Source: Candidatus Nitrosotalea okcheonensis
GTDB taxonomy: Archaea > Thermoproteota > Nitrososphaeria > Nitrososphaerales > Nitrosopumilaceae
Reading direction: 5' to 3'
Assembly: GCF_900177045.1 (NCBI RefSeq)
Contig: NZ_LT841358.1
Span: 875,219 to 939,218 of the forward strand
DNA: 64,000 bases
Positions within the stretch are counted from its first letter, which is position 1. Every line of letters begins with the position of its first letter. The notes below the pieces were generated by a model. The model was not told the origin of the DNA and made no database searches. It worked only from the letters and a program-made list of their open reading frames with translations. A program made the translations under genes and the position numbers. Below are positions 16,785-25,308 of the stretch, one piece after another.

Positions 16785-17201
16785 ATGGCCCAGATCCAGG
16801 CATCTATTGAGATTGACGCCCCAATTGACAAAGTTTGGAGCATTGTTTCTGATCTTGATTCAGAACCCAAGTTCTGGAAGGGAACAAAGGAGGTAAGAAA
16901 CATCTCAAAGGAGGGCAACACCATAACAAGAGAGGTCACAATTGCATTCAAGGATTCAAAATGCATGCAGACTGTAACACTATATCCAAAGGAAAAGATC
17001 CAGATCCAGTTTACAAAGGGAGTAATCGAGGGAACAAAGGCACTCACGCTTGCACAGACAGGTAGCAAGACAAGGCTTGATGTCATCTGGGACATGAAGC
17101 TAACAGGCATGATGGGAATGTTTACAGGAATGATAAAAAAACACATCCAAAGCGGTTCAGAGCAAGCTCTTGAAAGCATCAAGCAAGAAGCCCAGAGATA
17201 G
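16785..17201 (+). CDS. SRPBCC (START-like) family protein
   Basis: The pattern A-S-I-E-I-D-A-P-I-D-K-V-W-S-I-V-S-D-L at the N-terminus and the hydrophobic-pocket layout (138 aa) are those of polyketide cyclase/START-like lipid- or ligand-binding proteins. ATG 16785 is used, about 28 nt after a TATA box (cataaata); an upstream open start at 16728 would precede the promoter. It lies 5 nt before the glycosyltransferase gene and is probably co-transcribed. The ligand is unknown. Confidence 0.8.
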   Translation: MAQIQASIEIDAPIDKVWSIVSDLDSEPKFWKGTKEVRNISKEGNTITREVTIAFKDSKCMQTVTLYPKEKIQIQFTKGVIEGTKALTLAQTGSKTRLDVIWDMKLTGMMGMFTGMIKKHIQSGSEQALESIKQEAQR

Positions 17202-17206
17202 CAAAG

Positions 17207-18412
17207 ATGTTTCTATCAGATGTAACAAATTATCTCCTTGCAGCTATCTTGCTGAGCGTTTCTGTTGCATGGTTATTTTTGATAAAGTCGATGTGGATTA
17301 CATTTCGCGACTCACCATTTCTTGACAGGTACGATTCAAGGCCGCACCACATGCCAAAGGTATCAGTAATTCTGCCTGCAAGAAACGAAGAGATGTTTAT
17401 TGAAAAATGTGTCAACTCCCTGCTAGACCAAGATTATGAAAATTACGAGATAATAGTCATTGATGACATGTCAGATGATAACACCGGGGAGATAATCAAA
17501 AAAATTGCAAAGAAAAACTCCAAGGTGGTGCATGTACAGGCAGCGCCCAAGCCAGAGAAATGGATTGGAAAAAACTGGGCATGCATCGAGGGTTTCAAGA
17601 GATCATCAGGAGAATTGTTGTTATTTACAGATGCAGATACAATCCACACAAAAAAGACAATCACATTAGCAGTAGGCCACCTCTTGAGCGAAGGACTTGA
17701 CGCACTCACGGTTGTTCCAAAGATGCTTTGCCTTGACTGGTGGACAAAAATAACGCTGCCAGTTTTATCTACATTTCTCCATACAAGATTTTCAGCGCTA
17801 AGGGTAAATGATCCTTCCAAAAAGACTGGATATTTTTTCGGGAGTTTTTTCATCATAAAAAGAAAAACATACGAATCAGTCGGGACACATGAAAGTGTAA
17901 AGAGTGAGATTGTAGAAGACGGGGCGCTGGGAAAAAAAGTAAAGGAGCAGGGATTCAAGCTAAAGATGGTGCGCGGTGAGCACTTGGTTGAAGCAGTGTG
18001 GGCAAGAGACAGGACCACACTGTGGCACGCCCTCAAGAGATTAATGATTCCGCTTTACATCCAGTCAAGCAAGATGGCAGTAGGAATATTTTTTGCAGTA
18101 CTTTTCCTTTTGTTTGTACCGTTTCCAGTTCTTGTCTACTCGGCACTTTATGCAAACACCTCCACATCTTTTCAAGTATTGCTTGTAGCCTCATCACTTG
18201 CATCAACGTTGGTCTACATCGGAGGCACTATAGATGCAAGAAAGGGACTTGGTCTTGGATTTCGGCATGTATTTTTTGCCCCGCTAGGCAGTGCAGTGAT
18301 TGTGTCAGGATTTGCAATTGGAATTTTGCATGCAAAGAAAAACAATGCAGTAACATGGAGAGGAAGAACATATTCGATCTCAGAGACAGTGCAAAATCCA
18401 ATCAGCTTGTGA
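17207..18412 (+). CDS. Family 2 glycosyltransferase, membrane-bound
   Basis: An N-terminal helix (about residues 8-28) precedes a GT-A domain starting PKVSVILPARNEE (near 50). Nucleotide-sugar motifs are DDMSDDNTGE (near 86) and TDADT (the DxD motif, near 143). A conserved E-D pair follows near 238-239. Three or four C-terminal transmembrane helices end the protein. The organisation resembles HpnI/CrtQ-like transferases that glycosylate lipids or terpenoids at the membrane. The SRPBCC gene directly upstream fits a lipid-related role, but this is inference. Confidence 0.85.
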   Translation: MFLSDVTNYLLAAILLSVSVAWLFLIKSMWITFRDSPFLDRYDSRPHHMPKVSVILPARNEEMFIEKCVNSLLDQDYENYEIIVIDDMSDDNTGEIIKKIAKKNSKVVHVQAAPKPEKWIGKNWACIEGFKRSSGELLLFTDADTIHTKKTITLAVGHLLSEGLDALTVVPKMLCLDWWTKITLPVLSTFLHTRFSALRVNDPSKKTGYFFGSFFIIKRKTYESVGTHESVKSEIVEDGALGKKVKEQGFKLKMVRGEHLVEAVWARDRTTLWHALKRLMIPLYIQSSKMAVGIFFAVLFLLFVPFPVLVYSALYANTSTSFQVLLVASSLASTLVYIGGTIDARKGLGLGFRHVFFAPLGSAVIVSGFAIGILHAKKNNAVTWRGRTYSISETVQNPISL

Positions 18413-18443
18413 GTAAGGATTATACAGCAACCTAGAATAGTTC

Positions 18444-19574
18444 ATGTACTTGGACAAGACTACAGCAATTTTAGGTGGAGCATATGGAATCATCGTACTG
18501 GTCATAGTGCTTGCATTTGTATTTGAACAACAAAAAACAGATCCTACGCAACAAACTTCAATTCTGGAGAGTCTTGTACAAAGTCCGGGATCTCAACTAA
18601 GTCTTGCAGATCTTTTTGCAAAATCACAAGACGGCGTTGTGCAGATAATAGTTCGCAAGACAGGCGACAACTCTTCAAGCAGAGCTATTGGCTCTGGAAT
18701 AGTTTATGATCTTGGAGGACATATCATTACAAGTAATCATGTTGTAGCTGATTATCAAAAGATACGAGTTGTATTTCATGATGGTCAATCATATTCAGCC
18801 AACGTTAGTGGCACTGACGTGTATGCAGACCTGGCGGTAATCAAGGTAAATGCAGGCTCACAGTCATTGCACCCGCTGCCACTAGGGGACTCGTCAAAGC
18901 TTCGCATAGGAGACACCGTTACAGCTATTGGCAGCCCGTTTGGCTTGAGCGGTTCAATGACATCAGGAATTGTAAGCCAGCTAGGAAGAATTCTAAACCC
19001 CCCAAATCTCCAGTCATTTTCCATTCCAAATGTAATCCAAACAGACGCCGCAATAAATCCAGGAAATTCAGGCGGCCCACTTTTAAATGACCACGGCGAG
19101 GTAATAGGAATCAACACTGCGATCCAAACCGACACGGGAGAGTTTTCAGGAGTAGGTTTTGCCATACCATCAAATACTATGAAAAGAATTGTCCCAGCAC
19201 TCATACAATCAGGCCACTACAAGCACCCATGGCTTGGCATATCAGGGATTACACTTGACCCAGACCTGGCAGACAGTCTAGGGCTTGCAACACATTTTGG
19301 CTTTTTAATTGAAAACATAGTATCAGACAGCCCAGCATCCAAGGCAGGCCTGCATGCATCAAACCAGACAAAAACAATAGATGGAATCAAGTACAAGTAC
19401 GGTGGAGATATCATAGTAGGGGTAGACAACAACCCAGTGTTAAAGCTAGAAGACCTCCTGAACTATTTGCAAGACAACAAGTCTGCAGGCGACAAGATGG
19501 TAGTACACATAATTCGAGATGGCAAGAAAATGGACGTAACACTCACACTGCAGGAAAGACCATACAGTCAATAA
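18444..19574 (+). CDS. HtrA/DegP-like serine protease with PDZ domain
   Basis: A signal-anchor helix (about residues 8-28) is followed by a trypsin-like domain with the complete triad His99 (TSNHVVAD), Asp129 (YADLAVIKV) and Ser209 (NPGNSGGPL). A single PDZ domain occupies about residues 260-370. Length of 376 aa is typical of one-PDZ HtrA proteins. The topology places the protease outside the membrane, where it would handle damaged secreted proteins. It starts with ATG 18444 and lies 31 nt after the glycosyltransferase. Confidence 0.92.
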   Translation: MYLDKTTAILGGAYGIIVLVIVLAFVFEQQKTDPTQQTSILESLVQSPGSQLSLADLFAKSQDGVVQIIVRKTGDNSSSRAIGSGIVYDLGGHIITSNHVVADYQKIRVVFHDGQSYSANVSGTDVYADLAVIKVNAGSQSLHPLPLGDSSKLRIGDTVTAIGSPFGLSGSMTSGIVSQLGRILNPPNLQSFSIPNVIQTDAAINPGNSGGPLLNDHGEVIGINTAIQTDTGEFSGVGFAIPSNTMKRIVPALIQSGHYKHPWLGISGITLDPDLADSLGLATHFGFLIENIVSDSPASKAGLHASNQTKTIDGIKYKYGGDIIVGVDNNPVLKLEDLLNYLQDNKSAGDKMVVHIIRDGKKMDVTLTLQERPYSQ

Positions 19575-19604
19575 AAATACAAAAAATTCATAGATTACAT
19601 TATA

Positions 19605-19640
19605 ACATTGAGAACATTGTTCCCAATGTATTTATAAAAT
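19605..19640 (+). promoter_or_regulatory. Palindromic operator and TATA box of the PQQ-dehydrogenase
   Basis: An almost perfect 25-bp palindrome spans 19605-19629 (outer arms ACATTG and CAATGT, inner arms GAACA and TGTTC). The TATA box tttataaaat follows immediately at 19631-19640, and the TTG start lies at 19663. A dimeric regulator bound here would sit against the pre-initiation complex. The regulator is unknown. Confidence 0.6.
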
Positions 19641-19662
19641 AATATTTTCATTAGAAAATAAT

Positions 19663-20898
19663 TTGAAATTCTGGCTGATTTCTATTTTCATATTTTCAGG
19701 TGTTGCGATATTTCCATCATATGCTGAGCCAGTAATGAATGACACAGGGTTTGTAATCCAGCCCTATGTTACAAGCATTTGCTGCAGTCCAACCACGATG
19801 GCATTTGAGGGAAACGACATACTAGTTTTATCAAAAGTTTCAGGACAGGTGTACTTGTTCAGAAATGGAATCTTGCAAGACAAGCCAGTACTGCAAGAAA
19901 ATGTTACAAGTACTGGAGAGCAAGGAATGCTGGGCATAACAACAGTTGGAAACAAGGTCTATCTGTATTTTACAGCATCAGACAAGATGGGCGGACATGC
20001 ACTTGGAAAGCGTGTCTACAGTTATGACTGGAATGGTCAGGAGCTCGTAAACAAGACACTCGTAAAAGACTTGCCACAAACCCAGGCATATCACAACGGC
20101 GGCGCCATGGCCACATCCAAGAACGGTTCCGTATATTTGGTCGTAGGAGATGCAGGCAGATTTGGAAGATTACAAAACCATCCAACAGGAGAACCCGATG
20201 ATACATCAGTCATATTCAGACTTGTCCCGCCAGGCCCGTACTATGCAATTGGAATAAGAAACAGTTTTGGACTTGCAATTGATCCCGTCACAGGAAACCT
20301 TTGGGATACAGAGAACGGCCCAGATTGGGGAGACGAGGTAAACCTTGTTCCCCCTGGATTTAACAGTGGATGGGATGTTGTGGCAGGACCTGCAAACAAG
20401 ACTCAGATTGCAATGATCCCAGCATATCCTGGATATACGTATCACGATCCACAGTTTAGCTGGCAAAAAACTGTAGCGCCAACAGGCATTGCGTTTACAT
20501 CCCCACAGGGATTTGGAAAATACGAGGACAGTGTGTTTGTAGGTGACTGTAACAATGGAAATGTGTACAGATTTCAATTAAACCAGAACAGAGATGGCTT
20601 TGTCTTCAACAGCCCAGAGCTTGCTGACAAGGAAGTAAACATTGGAGATTCCATGAAGGAGATAGTGTTTGCAACAGGATTTGGTTGCATCAGTGATGTG
20701 GTAACGGGACCTGATGGGATGTTATACATAACATCCTTGTCAGACGGTACAATTTACAGGATAGTTCCACAAAACAGCATAGAGGGAATATTTAGCGGCA
20801 GCATCAGTCTGTACATATCAATTGCCGCAATTGTTATAGCTATCATAGTAACATATGCAATTCGCAGAAAAAAATACATCAATAAAGTAAATGCTTGA
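19663..20898 (+). CDS. PQQ-type soluble aldose (sugar) dehydrogenase, membrane-anchored
   Basis: A signal peptide (residues 1-20) leads into a six-bladed beta-propeller of the glucose/sorbosone dehydrogenase (YliI/Asd) family. Characteristic stretches are GEQGMLGI, AYHNGGAMA, GIRNSFGLAIDPVTGNLWDTENGPDWGDEVN and APTGIAF. A C-terminal helix (about 378-400) followed by basic residues anchors it, so the domain faces outside. Enzymes of this family oxidise sugars with PQQ where available; no PQQ synthesis genes are in view, so activity is inferred. It has its own promoter with a palindromic operator candidate. Confidence 0.82.
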   Translation: MKFWLISIFIFSGVAIFPSYAEPVMNDTGFVIQPYVTSICCSPTTMAFEGNDILVLSKVSGQVYLFRNGILQDKPVLQENVTSTGEQGMLGITTVGNKVYLYFTASDKMGGHALGKRVYSYDWNGQELVNKTLVKDLPQTQAYHNGGAMATSKNGSVYLVVGDAGRFGRLQNHPTGEPDDTSVIFRLVPPGPYYAIGIRNSFGLAIDPVTGNLWDTENGPDWGDEVNLVPPGFNSGWDVVAGPANKTQIAMIPAYPGYTYHDPQFSWQKTVAPTGIAFTSPQGFGKYEDSVFVGDCNNGNVYRFQLNQNRDGFVFNSPELADKEVNIGDSMKEIVFATGFGCISDVVTGPDGMLYITSLSDGTIYRIVPQNSIEGIFSGSISLYISIAAIVIAIIVTYAIRRKKYINKVNA

Positions 20899-21005
20899 AA
20901 AATTTATAAAATATCCCAAAAAAAGTCCGGTTGACAATTACTTGACAGTTTGGAGAAAAAAATTAGGTTTCATCAAATAACAATTAAAAAATAAAGTACC
21001 AAAAG

Positions 21006-21728
21006 TTGAACAGACACATCATTTTTACAGTTTGCACCTTGCTGATAGGCTTTACAGTTGCAATGTCAAGTATCCATTTCTCCGAGTCCATACTGGCCAA
21101 CCAGATGATAGTATCAGTGAAGGCAGAAACTAACCCAATAACAGAAGGTGGATTTCCAACAATAGTCGGCACCGTGGATGATCAGGCCTACAAACCAATT
21201 GCAAATGCAAATGTGTTGATAGAATATGGAACTGTCATAGTAACCACAACTACGGATGACAATGGCAGTTTCAAATACCAGTCGGCCATACCATCAACCC
21301 ATGGAATTTACGAGGTTGTAGCAACTGCAACAAAGGGCGGCTATGCAAAGACTGTTACAAATTCCACATTTACAGTCATGCCAAGGCAGACCACACCAGT
21401 AGTAACCAAGACCATAACAGGCCTGCCAATCCAGTCAGGAAAATATACAGTATTTCTTGGCAAAGTTTCACAGTGGAACCTTGAGACAACTTGCTTTGTA
21501 GACTTTGGTACCAAGTACATGAGATTTTTGAAGACATGTGATTTGTACAACATGGCACCAGGGGATTTCCAGACAGACCAGCCAGTAACGCCAATGGTTT
21601 CCGTAATACAGAACAATGACACATACAAACTCTTTCCAGAAAATGTCTACACTACTGCAGCCAACATGTACAACAGTACGCTTGATGCATTTGTGGCAGG
21701 TACCTATGCCAACTATACTGCGCCGTGA
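21006..21728 (+). CDS. Secreted Ig-like/carboxypeptidase-regulatory-domain protein
   Basis: The N-terminal helix (about residues 5-22) looks like a signal peptide or anchor. Residues about 38-125 read as an Ig-like or CarboxypepD-regulatory domain: TEGGFPTIVGTV, then ANVLIEYG and TTDDNGSF. The C-terminal part is unique and Tyr/Asn-rich. Start is TTG 21006. Proteins of this type are common on thaumarchaeal surfaces, but no enzymatic role is visible. Confidence 0.65.
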   Translation: MNRHIIFTVCTLLIGFTVAMSSIHFSESILANQMIVSVKAETNPITEGGFPTIVGTVDDQAYKPIANANVLIEYGTVIVTTTTDDNGSFKYQSAIPSTHGIYEVVATATKGGYAKTVTNSTFTVMPRQTTPVVTKTITGLPIQSGKYTVFLGKVSQWNLETTCFVDFGTKYMRFLKTCDLYNMAPGDFQTDQPVTPMVSVIQNNDTYKLFPENVYTTAANMYNSTLDAFVAGTYANYTAP

Positions 21729-21899
21729 TGATACATATCTAAGATCTATACAATAAAATCAGCATTGTAAGAGACCAGAATAGTCAGAAAAACTCAGGGA
21801 TGGAGAATTCCAGTACACAGTGCAATGACGTGTCCTAATATGGATACAACATCTAGTATATTGACATACGATATGGACAAACTAGTATTTTAGAGTTGG

Positions 21900-21907
21900 T
21901 GTAAATT
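21900..21907. repeat. Target-site duplication, left copy
   Basis: TGTAAATT, an 8-bp direct repeat touching the outer end of the left inverted repeat. It is matched exactly at 23631-23638. This is the signature of insertion with an 8-bp staggered cut. Confidence 0.85.
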
Positions 21908-21923
21908 GGCTGTGGGTAAACTA
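21908..21923 (+). repeat. Left terminal inverted repeat
   Basis: GGCTGTGGGTAAACTA, identical over 16 bases to the reverse complement of 23615-23630. The similarity breaks off just inside, apart from a shared A-rich stretch (gaaaaaatt against gaaaaatt). Confidence 0.88.
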
Positions 21924-21988
21924 ACTTGCTGAAAAAATTAAGGATGTTGAATCACGGTTAAAACAGGTTTAACTAAAAATAGGTTTGA

Positions 21989-22915
21989 TTACGCCATTGG
22001 ATTGAGTTGTATTTCTTGTTTCATTTTTAACATGTTGTCGAAATATTCTTTGTTTCCTACCAAATACTCATTATCATAATGAAGTGCGCCTTTGTCAACT
22101 AATTCGGAAAGTTTTGATTTAAATTCCCACATTGTGATTTTTTTGTAAAAATCTTGGTATCGTCGGTATAGGTGTGGACTACTCATGTGGATTAATCTCT
22201 CTGCTTCTAATGAGGCTGAATAATATGCATTTGCAAGATGTACAAAAGGTTCAAGTTGCCTTATGCCAAAAACTTGACGCAAGACTGAATATTTTTGTTT
22301 AATGACATGTGATAATAATGCGGTTCTAAGTTTTCGAGAATCACTCTTTGCTATTTCTAATAATCCAACGTATGTGTTTCCATGCACATAACCTCCTGTC
22401 ACCCTTCTAACAATACCCAATTCCAGCAATAATTCTAAATATTCCATAATCCTTTCAGGCTTACGCTGTTCATAGACATCAGTGTCCAAAATTTTGATTT
22501 CGTTGTCTTTGACAGTGGCAATAAGTTGATCCAAAATCAATTCAAGGGGATTCAAAACATGACTACTCTCTTCAATTTTAGCAAATACATCTGATGATGC
22601 AATAACCACTATTCTCTCTGTTTGTTGTTTCCAAAGATCTAATCTTGAAGATAATTGGACTTCACATTTATCGCTAGGTGTGGCATCTATGAACTGTAAC
22701 TTGTCATTAAATTTGATCGTTCCTAAATCCTTCAAATCAAGAAATCCTACAAGTATCTCTCCTGATATTTCATCTTCAACAATACGAGGATAAGTTGATC
22801 TAAGTTCAGATTTCCAAATCTTTGTTTTTTCATCAAAAACAGGTTTGTTTGGAACTATAAGATCGCCGTAGTGATCTACTGCGTATTTTTTTATAGCATA
22901 CTCAAGGCTGTTCAT
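21989..22915 (-). CDS. Unrecognised 308-aa partner of C39-like peptidase
   Basis: A soluble alpha/beta protein without signal peptide or membrane helices, which I cannot assign to a family. The middle third (about residues 145-200) and the C-terminal 60 residues look helical with winged-helix-like spacing (ERIMEYLELLLELGIVRRV). Its start overlaps the end of the peptidase gene by 14 nt, so the two proteins are translationally coupled and probably work together. It is cargo of the 1.72-kb element. It could be the substrate, the inhibitor or the sensor of the peptidase. Confidence 0.7.
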   Translation of the reverse strand: MNSLEYAIKKYAVDHYGDLIVPNKPVFDEKTKIWKSELRSTYPRIVEDEISGEILVGFLDLKDLGTIKFNDKLQFIDATPSDKCEVQLSSRLDLWKQQTERIVVIASSDVFAKIEESSHVLNPLELILDQLIATVKDNEIKILDTDVYEQRKPERIMEYLELLLELGIVRRVTGGYVHGNTYVGLLEIAKSDSRKLRTALLSHVIKQKYSVLRQVFGIRQLEPFVHLANAYYSASLEAERLIHMSSPHLYRRYQDFYKKITMWEFKSKLSELVDKGALHYDNEYLVGNKEYFDNMLKMKQEIQLNPMA

Positions 22916-23462
22916 CAGACAACTCCTGCTGCCATGTTTCTAATGTATATCTGTTTATTCGTCCTATTTCTGTTTTTATCATCAACGCCTGACCTTGTTC
23001 CCATTTTGTTACAAACTCACTTTGACTAATTGTTTTTTGTCTATATATGGGATCATTGTAACAAATTGTTTTTGCAATGTCATCTATACCAGTAATGACA
23101 ATAGAATGTAGATACTCAACTGAACCAGTATGGATCCAAACAGATACAGGCAATCCTTTTTGCAACTCTTTTTTAATATCATCTAAGGTATGCGGTTTAA
23201 ATTCAGCAACAAACTCCACTGATGGGTTCGATGTGGTCAATATGTCATTTATGTTCTCTACTTCAGAGATACGTGTTCCGCTGATCGTTGTATTCATTAT
23301 TTCTGCAATCTGATCTTCGTCAAGATCAGGTTCAGGTATTGTAAGTTTTACTTTATTCAGATAATCAAGCATCATCTTGCAACAACTCGGTACGCAAGTA
23401 AAGTTTTTTGTTTGTCTATGGATAGGTACATTGAGATGGATCTTTTCTCTGTCTTGTGCCAC
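22902..23462 (-). CDS. C39-like cysteine peptidase
   Basis: The 186-aa protein has the complete papain-like C39 layout: oxyanion Gln17 (HRQTKNFTC), nucleophile Cys23, His119 (EYLHSIVITG) and Asp137 (CYNDP). Double-glycine leader peptidases and Peptidase_C39_2 domains share this pattern. There is no ABC-transporter domain and no signal peptide, so it acts in the cytosol. GTG 23462 lies about 26 nt after a TATA box (tttatta), giving a leaderless message. It is the first gene of the two-gene cargo of the 1.72-kb element. Confidence 0.8.
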   Translation of the reverse strand: MAQDREKIHLNVPIHRQTKNFTCVPSCCKMMLDYLNKVKLTIPEPDLDEDQIAEIMNTTISGTRISEVENINDILTTSNPSVEFVAEFKPHTLDDIKKELQKGLPVSVWIHTGSVEYLHSIVITGIDDIAKTICYNDPIYRQKTISQSEFVTKWEQGQALMIKTEIGRINRYTLETWQQELSDEQP

Positions 23463-23614
23463 AAAGATAAACCATTTTCATTCATTAATAAACATCCCAT
23501 GTTTACTATCACCTCAATCATATTTCTTAATATGTTGTAATTCCTTAGTAACATTTTTCTATCAAAGTTCATAGGTCTTGATGTCGCCATTTTGGAGAAT
23601 TTTTCTAGGTCTCA

Positions 23615-23630
23615 TAGTTTACCCACAGCC
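23615..23630 (-). repeat. Right terminal inverted repeat
   Basis: TAGTTTACCCACAGCC, the exact reverse complement of the left end at 21908-21923. Confidence 0.88.
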
Positions 23631-23638
23631 TGTAAATT
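23631..23638. repeat. Target-site duplication, right copy
   Basis: TGTAAATT abutting the right inverted repeat, identical to 21900-21907. Confidence 0.85.
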
Positions 23639-23725
23639 ACATGCAATTTTATCACTTGTCTCAATTAACATTGTTAAGGAACAAAGTGTCACAATTTTTT
23701 ATTAACTAGATTTTCATGTAAAAGC

Positions 23726-24013
23726 ATGTCAAGGCAACCGTACCGCTCAGAGCTTGGAATGATCTCAGATGTATTACAGGTTGCAAAAGAGTGCGGCAGG
23801 CAAGGAACCATAATTACCACCATAGCAAGAAGGGCCAATCTATCACACTATGCTGCAACAGACAAGTGCCAAAAACTCATAGACTTTGGACTCATGAAGG
23901 CAAGGCCTGACAAGAGAAGCAATTTTTTCATCATCACTGAAAAGGGAATCCAGTTTTATGAAGAGCTGCAAAGGTTTACAGAAACAATACAGGCAATTAG
24001 AGTCCGGTACTAG
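23726..24013 (+). CDS. Winged-helix regulator (95 aa)
   Basis: A small basic winged-helix protein of the type widespread in thaumarchaea. The helix pair (IITTIARRANLSHYAATDKCQKLIDFGLM) is followed by a wing ending in F-I-I-T-E-K-G-I-Q-F-Y. It starts at ATG 23726 with an AT-rich TATA region (tttttattaac) about 25-30 nt upstream. It lies just outside the right end of the transposon-like element. The target is unknown. Confidence 0.8.
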   Translation: MSRQPYRSELGMISDVLQVAKECGRQGTIITTIARRANLSHYAATDKCQKLIDFGLMKARPDKRSNFFIITEKGIQFYEELQRFTETIQAIRVRY

Positions 24014-24108
24014 ATCACTGTATTACAGTATACAAGGATAACATGCCAGCCAAGATGTGATCGTTTGCAGCATGTGATACAAGTGTAATTTTAACAAAAT
24101 TCACAGGC

Positions 24109-24549
24109 CTAGGCTCCTCCAAAGGTTACTATCAAGTCAATTACAAAACCGGCACACAGTCCAACAAAAATTCCAACCATCACGGTATTATTTGTAGTAA
24201 ATTTCCTTCCAGAATTATACATCAGCATTGAAACATAGATCAGTGCGCCTCCTGCAATTGACAAAAATAGTATGTATGTAATGTTTGAAAATACCAGACT
24301 GCCCAGTACAGTTCCTACAAATGTCGGTCCACCACCTACAAGGCCTGCAACCAGCAGAAACTTGGCCGTAGGTCTTTTCAAAATACCTGTAAGCGGGCCT
24401 GCAATTCCAAATCCTTCAGTTGCATTGTGAGCACCAAACCCAATTATCAAAAGTATTGCAAGGCCAATCTATCCCTGTCACATAGGATTGCCCAATGGCA
24501 AGCCCAAGAAAATAGTAAAACCGGCAATAGCATCAAGTAACAAAAGTTG
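24109..24549 (-). pseudogene. ZIP-family metal transporter, internally deleted
   Basis: The 3' part is a clear C-terminal half of a ZIP transporter. It has the metal-site helix GFGAHNATEGFGIAGPL, then three more helices including GGGPTFVGTVLG. Upstream (24488-24549) the same strand still encodes a ZIP-like N-terminal helix (LLDAIAGFTIFLGLPLGNP), but it ends at a stop. Another stop lies between the two parts, and the roughly 100 residues normally between them are missing. The gene therefore looks like a remnant with an internal deletion, not a working zinc/iron importer. An ATG at 24450 could express the truncated half. Confidence 0.75.
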
Positions 24550-24560
24550 TGATTAGTCAA

Positions 24561-25295
24561 TCATGGATTATCACTATCCGTTTTATGACAGACCGGACTT
24601 CCACGACATGACATTTCAGTACCCGAATAATCAAGACCTCCCAGATTAGCCCCAGTTAGATCCGAATCTGCAAAACTGCCCCCTGTTACATCAGAGTTTT
24701 CAAGGTTTGCCCCCCTGAGATCAGTGTCATCAAAAATTGCATTTCTCATGTCAACACCAACCAGCGTAGCATTTTGCAGGTCTGCATCAGACAGATCTGC
24801 ACCTATGATATTTGTGTGGGACATGTTCTGGCCCGCGAGATTTGCATTGCTAAAATCTACGCCTGGAAATCTTGCACCGACAAGATTTGCACCGCGCATG
24901 TCTACGCCTGAGAGATTGGCATGATAAAAGTCGGCATTTCTCAGATCTGCTCCCCTGAGATCTGCACCAGAAAGATCAGAGTATGCAAAGTTACCTCCAG
25001 CCAAGACAGAATTTTTCAGGTTGGCACCGGAGAGATTCACGTTATAAAACAATCCGTTTTGTGCAACAATGTAAGAGAGGTTTGCCCCAGTCATGTTGGC
25101 AAAATGAACTTCTGCATTACCCACATGACAGCCGCTCCAATTTACCCGCGGCGATGGAGATGCATAGCAGTTGTTCAATTGTACAGCATGATGTGATGCT
25201 GCATTTCCATAAACTTGAGCAGATATCTGGGTGGTTGGAATCAGGGATATCAAAATTGTGCCAAATATCATAAATAATTTTATTGTTGATTTCAT
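24561..25295 (-). CDS. Secreted pentapeptide-repeat protein
   Basis: A signal peptide (residues 1-26) precedes about 30 tandem A-D/N-L-x-x units (GANLS, GADLR, NADFY and the like) from residue 65 to 230. These build a right-handed quadrilateral beta-helix. Cysteine pairs near the N-terminus (C43, C56) and the C-terminus (CRGSPVC) may form disulphides that cap the helix. It is exported, unlike gyrase-protecting family members. A DtxR-like palindrome overlaps its start, suggesting control by metal. It is adjacent to a decayed ZIP gene. Confidence 0.88.
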   Translation of the reverse strand: MKSTIKLFMIFGTILISLIPTTQISAQVYGNAASHHAVQLNNCYASPSPRVNWSGCHVGNAEVHFANMTGANLSYIVAQNGLFYNVNLSGANLKNSVLAGGNFAYSDLSGADLRGADLRNADFYHANLSGVDMRGANLVGARFPGVDFSNANLAGQNMSHTNIIGADLSDADLQNATLVGVDMRNAIFDDTDLRGANLENSDVTGGSFADSDLTGANLGGLDYSGTEMSCRGSPVCHKTDSDNP

Positions 25296-25308
25296 TAGGC
25301 TTGCCTAA
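25295..25308. promoter_or_regulatory. DtxR/MntR-like palindrome
   Basis: The perfect palindrome TTAGGC-TT-GCCTAA directly precedes the start codon of the pentapeptide gene. It has the TTAGG/CCTAA arms typical of DtxR-family metal-dependent repressor sites. The rest of the 25296-25614 interval is AT-rich. I see no other gene in it, only a TATA box (gatttaaatac, about 25577-25587) about 30 nt before the gene at 25615. Confidence 0.5.

Larger units (their letters stand above)
21908..23630. mobile_element. 1.72-kb transposon-like element, no transposase
   Basis: The element is bounded by perfect 16-bp terminal inverted repeats, GGCTGTGGGTAAACTA at 21908-21923 and its reverse complement at 23615-23630. 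Both are flanked by the 8-bp direct repeat TGTAAATT. Ends starting GGC with 8-bp duplications recall the IS1595 and IS6 families, which is inference. Inside are only a C39-like peptidase gene and its partner, with no recognisable transposase. It is therefore best read as a non-autonomous element carrying cargo and moved in trans. Confidence 0.82.

Noticed and set aside
17443..18036. 197-aa open frame on the minus strand
   Set aside because: Antisense to the well-supported glycosyltransferase; no promoter or domain.
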